From: an uncultured Bacteroidota bacterium
GTDB lineage: Bacteria; Bacteroidota; Bacteroidia; UBA7662
Direction: 5' to 3'
Assembly: GCA_903908015.1 (NCBI GenBank)
Contig: CAIVQI010000220.1
Location: 1 to 24,222 of the forward strand
DNA: 24,222 bases
The first letter of the stretch is position 1. Each line of letters opens with the position of its first letter. Below, in pieces: positions 22,584 through 24,222 of this stretch. The notes below the pieces were generated by a model. It was not told the origin of the DNA. It ran no database searches and saw only the letters and a program-made list of their open reading frames with translations. The translations under genes and the position numbers were made by a program.

Positions 22584-23114
22584 ATGAACCTACACGACAC
22601 CCTTCCGTATTTCGAATTGAAAGGATGCGACGAAAAAATACATTCATTGATGGATGTATCCGACAAATCCTGTATCCTAATCTTATTCATTTGCAATCAT
22701 TGTCCTTATGTTCAGGCCTACCTCGAGCGCATCGATCAAATCATCGATAAATTCTACGAGGATAATCTGGGGGTAATCCTCATCAATCCAAACGATGCCA
22801 AGCGTTATCCTGCTGATTCATTTGAAGCCATGAAGTCAGTTGCGGCCAAGTACAAGTGGGAATCAATTTATTGGCATGATGAACACCAGGATGTGGCGCG
22901 AATTTTCGGTGCTTCGCGAACACCTGAGGCTTTTTTGTTCAATTCGTCAAGGGAATTGGTGTATAAGGGGGGAATCGACGATAGTTGGGAAAACCCACAT
23001 TTGGTGACCCGCATCTGGCTCGAGGACGCTATTGAATACACCCTCGATGGTTTGGAGGTGGATTTTCCAGAAACCCAACCCGTCGGTTGCAGCATCAAAT
23101 GGAAGGAAGAATGA
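22584..23114 (+). CDS. Thioredoxin-like family protein with CNHC active site
   Basis: Thiol-redox protein of the AhpC/TlpA-related thioredoxin fold. In 176 residues the active site is Cys37-Asn-His-Cys40 followed by Pro (FICNHCPYVQAY), the signature of a widespread family of uncharacterised cytoplasmic redoxins. The fold continues with GVILINPNDAKRYP, a helical insert, and the cis-proline loop SRTPEAFLF, then YKGGIDDSW. There is no signal peptide, so it is cytoplasmic, unlike the secreted TlpA/ResA types. Its stop overlaps the dapD start by ATGA. A link to lysine biosynthesis is not known; coupling may only reflect gene packing. The partner protein and substrate are unknown. Confidence 0.87.
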   Translation: MNLHDTLPYFELKGCDEKIHSLMDVSDKSCILILFICNHCPYVQAYLERIDQIIDKFYEDNLGVILINPNDAKRYPADSFEAMKSVAAKYKWESIYWHDEHQDVARIFGASRTPEAFLFNSSRELVYKGGIDDSWENPHLVTRIWLEDAIEYTLDGLEVDFPETQPVGCSIKWKEE

Positions 23115-23941
23115 AGACGCATACTGAATTGGAGAAACTGATTAACGAGGCGTGGATGGATCAGGTACTTTTGACGAATTCGGATTATCGTGGGGCTATC
23201 GAAGCCACCATCGAGCAACTCGACCAAGGGCTGGTTCGTGTTTCGACCTACCAAAGTGAGACCGATCAATGGTTGACCCATGAATGGATTAAAAAAGCCG
23301 TGTTATTGTATTTTAAAATATCAGATAATATTGCTTTAAGTGCAGGCCCTATGAATTTCCGCGACAAAATTCCGGTCAAATCTAATTTAGCAGGCGCCGG
23401 CGTTCGGGTGGTTCCGCCTGGTGTGGCACGCTTTGGTTCCTTCCTCGCACCTGGGGTGGTACTGATGCCGGGTTACATCAACATTGGCGCGTGGGTCGAT
23501 GAGGGTACAATGGTTGATACGTGGGCTACCGTAGGCTCGTGTGCCCAGATTGGGAAACGGGTTCACCTGAGTGGTGGCGTTGGCATTGGAGGGGTTTTGG
23601 AACCCATACAAGCTCAGCCTGTTGTGGTCGAGGATGATTGTTTTATCGGTTCACGCTGCATTTTGGTTGAGGGTGTTCGCATCGGAAAGGGTTCGGTATT
23701 GGGTGCCGGACTAACCATTACGCAAACCACGCCCATCATTGATGTGACGGGTACATCTGAAGTCATTCACAAGGGATATGTCCCCCCCGGCTCGGTGGTC
23801 ATCCCAGGAAGTCAACCCAAGACATTCCCTTCAGGCACCTATTTCGTTCCTTGCGCTCTGATTGTTAAAAAGGTTGATGCGCAAACGCGTTCCAAGACTT
23901 CCCTGAACGATTTGCTTCGTGATTTTCCACTAAGTCTCTGA
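23111..23941 (+). CDS. dapD: 2,3,4,5-tetrahydropyridine-2,6-dicarboxylate N-succinyltransferase
   Basis: Transfers succinyl from succinyl-CoA to tetrahydrodipicolinate in the succinylase branch of diaminopimelate and lysine synthesis, in the cytoplasm. 276 residues, normal for DapD. The N-terminal helical domain (LEKLINEAW) is followed by the left-handed parallel beta-helix with family motifs GVRVVPPGVARFGSFLAPGV, NIGAWVDEGTMVDTWATVGS, GKRVHLSGGVGIGGVLEP and EDDCFIGSRCILVEGV. The ATG at 23111 is chosen because it matches the family N-terminus and overlaps the preceding stop by ATGA; an in-frame ATG at 23087 would lengthen the overlap. It uses the tetrahydrodipicolinate made from aspartate semialdehyde, the precursor also used by the carboxyspermidine dehydrogenase above. 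Confidence 0.97.
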   Translation: MKTHTELEKLINEAWMDQVLLTNSDYRGAIEATIEQLDQGLVRVSTYQSETDQWLTHEWIKKAVLLYFKISDNIALSAGPMNFRDKIPVKSNLAGAGVRVVPPGVARFGSFLAPGVVLMPGYINIGAWVDEGTMVDTWATVGSCAQIGKRVHLSGGVGIGGVLEPIQAQPVVVEDDCFIGSRCILVEGVRIGKGSVLGAGLTITQTTPIIDVTGTSEVIHKGYVPPGSVVIPGSQPKTFPSGTYFVPCALIVKKVDAQTRSKTSLNDLLRDFPLSL

Positions 23942-24222
23942 TGGTCATTGGCTTCGATGCGAAGCGATTGTTGCACAACCGCACTGGACTGGGTAACTAC
24001 GCACGTACACTTGTCGCCTCGCTACTGAAGCAAGCGCCGCAAAATGAGTATCATTTGTTCTCACCCGAGGTGGGGGAACACAGCCCCAACTGGTCTCACA
24101 AAAGCCATCCTTCACTGTTCTACCATCATCCTCAGTCACAGCGTATGGCACAGGGCATTCGAAACAGCCTGTGGCGTACCTATGGCGTTGCAAAAATAGC
24201 CGCACTGTCAGGTGTGCAGATC
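23941..24222 (+). CDS. Family-4 (GT-B) glycosyltransferase, 5' part only
   Basis: The first 94 residues are visible and the reading frame is open at the right edge. The start MVIGFDAKRLLHNRTGLGNY has the FDAKRL...GLGNYAR pattern typical of GT4 glycosyltransferases whose N-terminal Rossmann domain binds the acceptor. It continues with LLKQAPQNEYHLFSP and a region rich in His and Ser. The donor-binding domain with its EX7E motif lies beyond the window, so sugar and acceptor cannot be said. The start overlaps the dapD stop by one base (TGATG), which suggests coupled translation. Confidence 0.82.
   Translation, partial: MVIGFDAKRLLHNRTGLGNYARTLVASLLKQAPQNEYHLFSPEVGEHSPNWSHKSHPSLFYHHPQSQRMAQGIRNSLWRTYGVAKIAALSGVQI

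Noticed and set aside
1..24222. CRISPR array, insertion sequence, prophage, toxin-antitoxin pair, tRNA or rRNA
   Set aside because: No regularly spaced repeats, transposase or integrase motifs, or RNA gene signatures were seen on either strand; gene-free gaps are all short.

Overview
The window reads as a stretch of a Bacteroidota chromosome, possibly a Saprospira- or Cytophaga-like lineage (the rank below phylum is a guess). The evidence is a secreted subtilase with a YPNP-type C-terminal sorting domain of the type IX secretion system, a TonB-dependent receptor with an N-terminal carboxypeptidase-regulatory-like domain paired with a DUF4249 lipoprotein, TAnnTTTG-type -7 promoter boxes in front of several genes, and an almost complete lack of Shine-Dalgarno sequences. 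I see no insertion sequence, phage gene, CRISPR array, tRNA or rRNA. No gene-free stretch exceeds 300 bases; the longest is about 160 bases, at 908-1069.

Layout: (1) 1-907, minus: the first 302 codons of an NADP isocitrate dehydrogenase, diverging from a small predicted outer-membrane protein (1070-1570, plus). (2) 1686-6216, plus: ychF, an agmatinase-type ureohydrolase, a carboxy(nor)spermidine dehydrogenase and a carboxy(nor)spermidine decarboxylase, nearly gapless. Together the last three can turn agmatine into spermidine by the aspartate-semialdehyde route. (3) 6225-9031, minus: paaE and paaN, two phenylacetate-catabolism proteins, divergent from pccB (9121-10686, plus), a carboxyltransferase of propionyl-CoA carboxylase type. 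(4) 10732-12710, plus: a membrane-anchored OmpH/Skp-like coiled-coil protein and a DadA-type FAD oxidoreductase that ends tail-to-tail, with a 7-base overlap, against trxB (12704-13642, minus). (5) 13676-19803, minus: an apparent operon mnmA, secreted S8 protease, TonB receptor, DUF4249 lipoprotein with gaps of 5-9 bases. (6) 19887-22497, plus: three overlapping genes for a 90-residue protein, a PhnP-like metallo-beta-lactamase-fold phosphodiesterase and an NFACT (RqcH/NEMF-family) protein. (7) 22584-24222, plus: a thioredoxin-like protein, dapD and the start of a family-4 glycosyltransferase, each overlapping the next.

Most of the window is core metabolism and housekeeping. The parts most worth a second look are the overlapping small protein / phosphodiesterase / NFACT trio, where ribosome-associated quality control may have a dedicated partner, the mnmA-headed surface-protein operon, and a group of promoter-like boxes so close to start codons that the transcripts may be leaderless.
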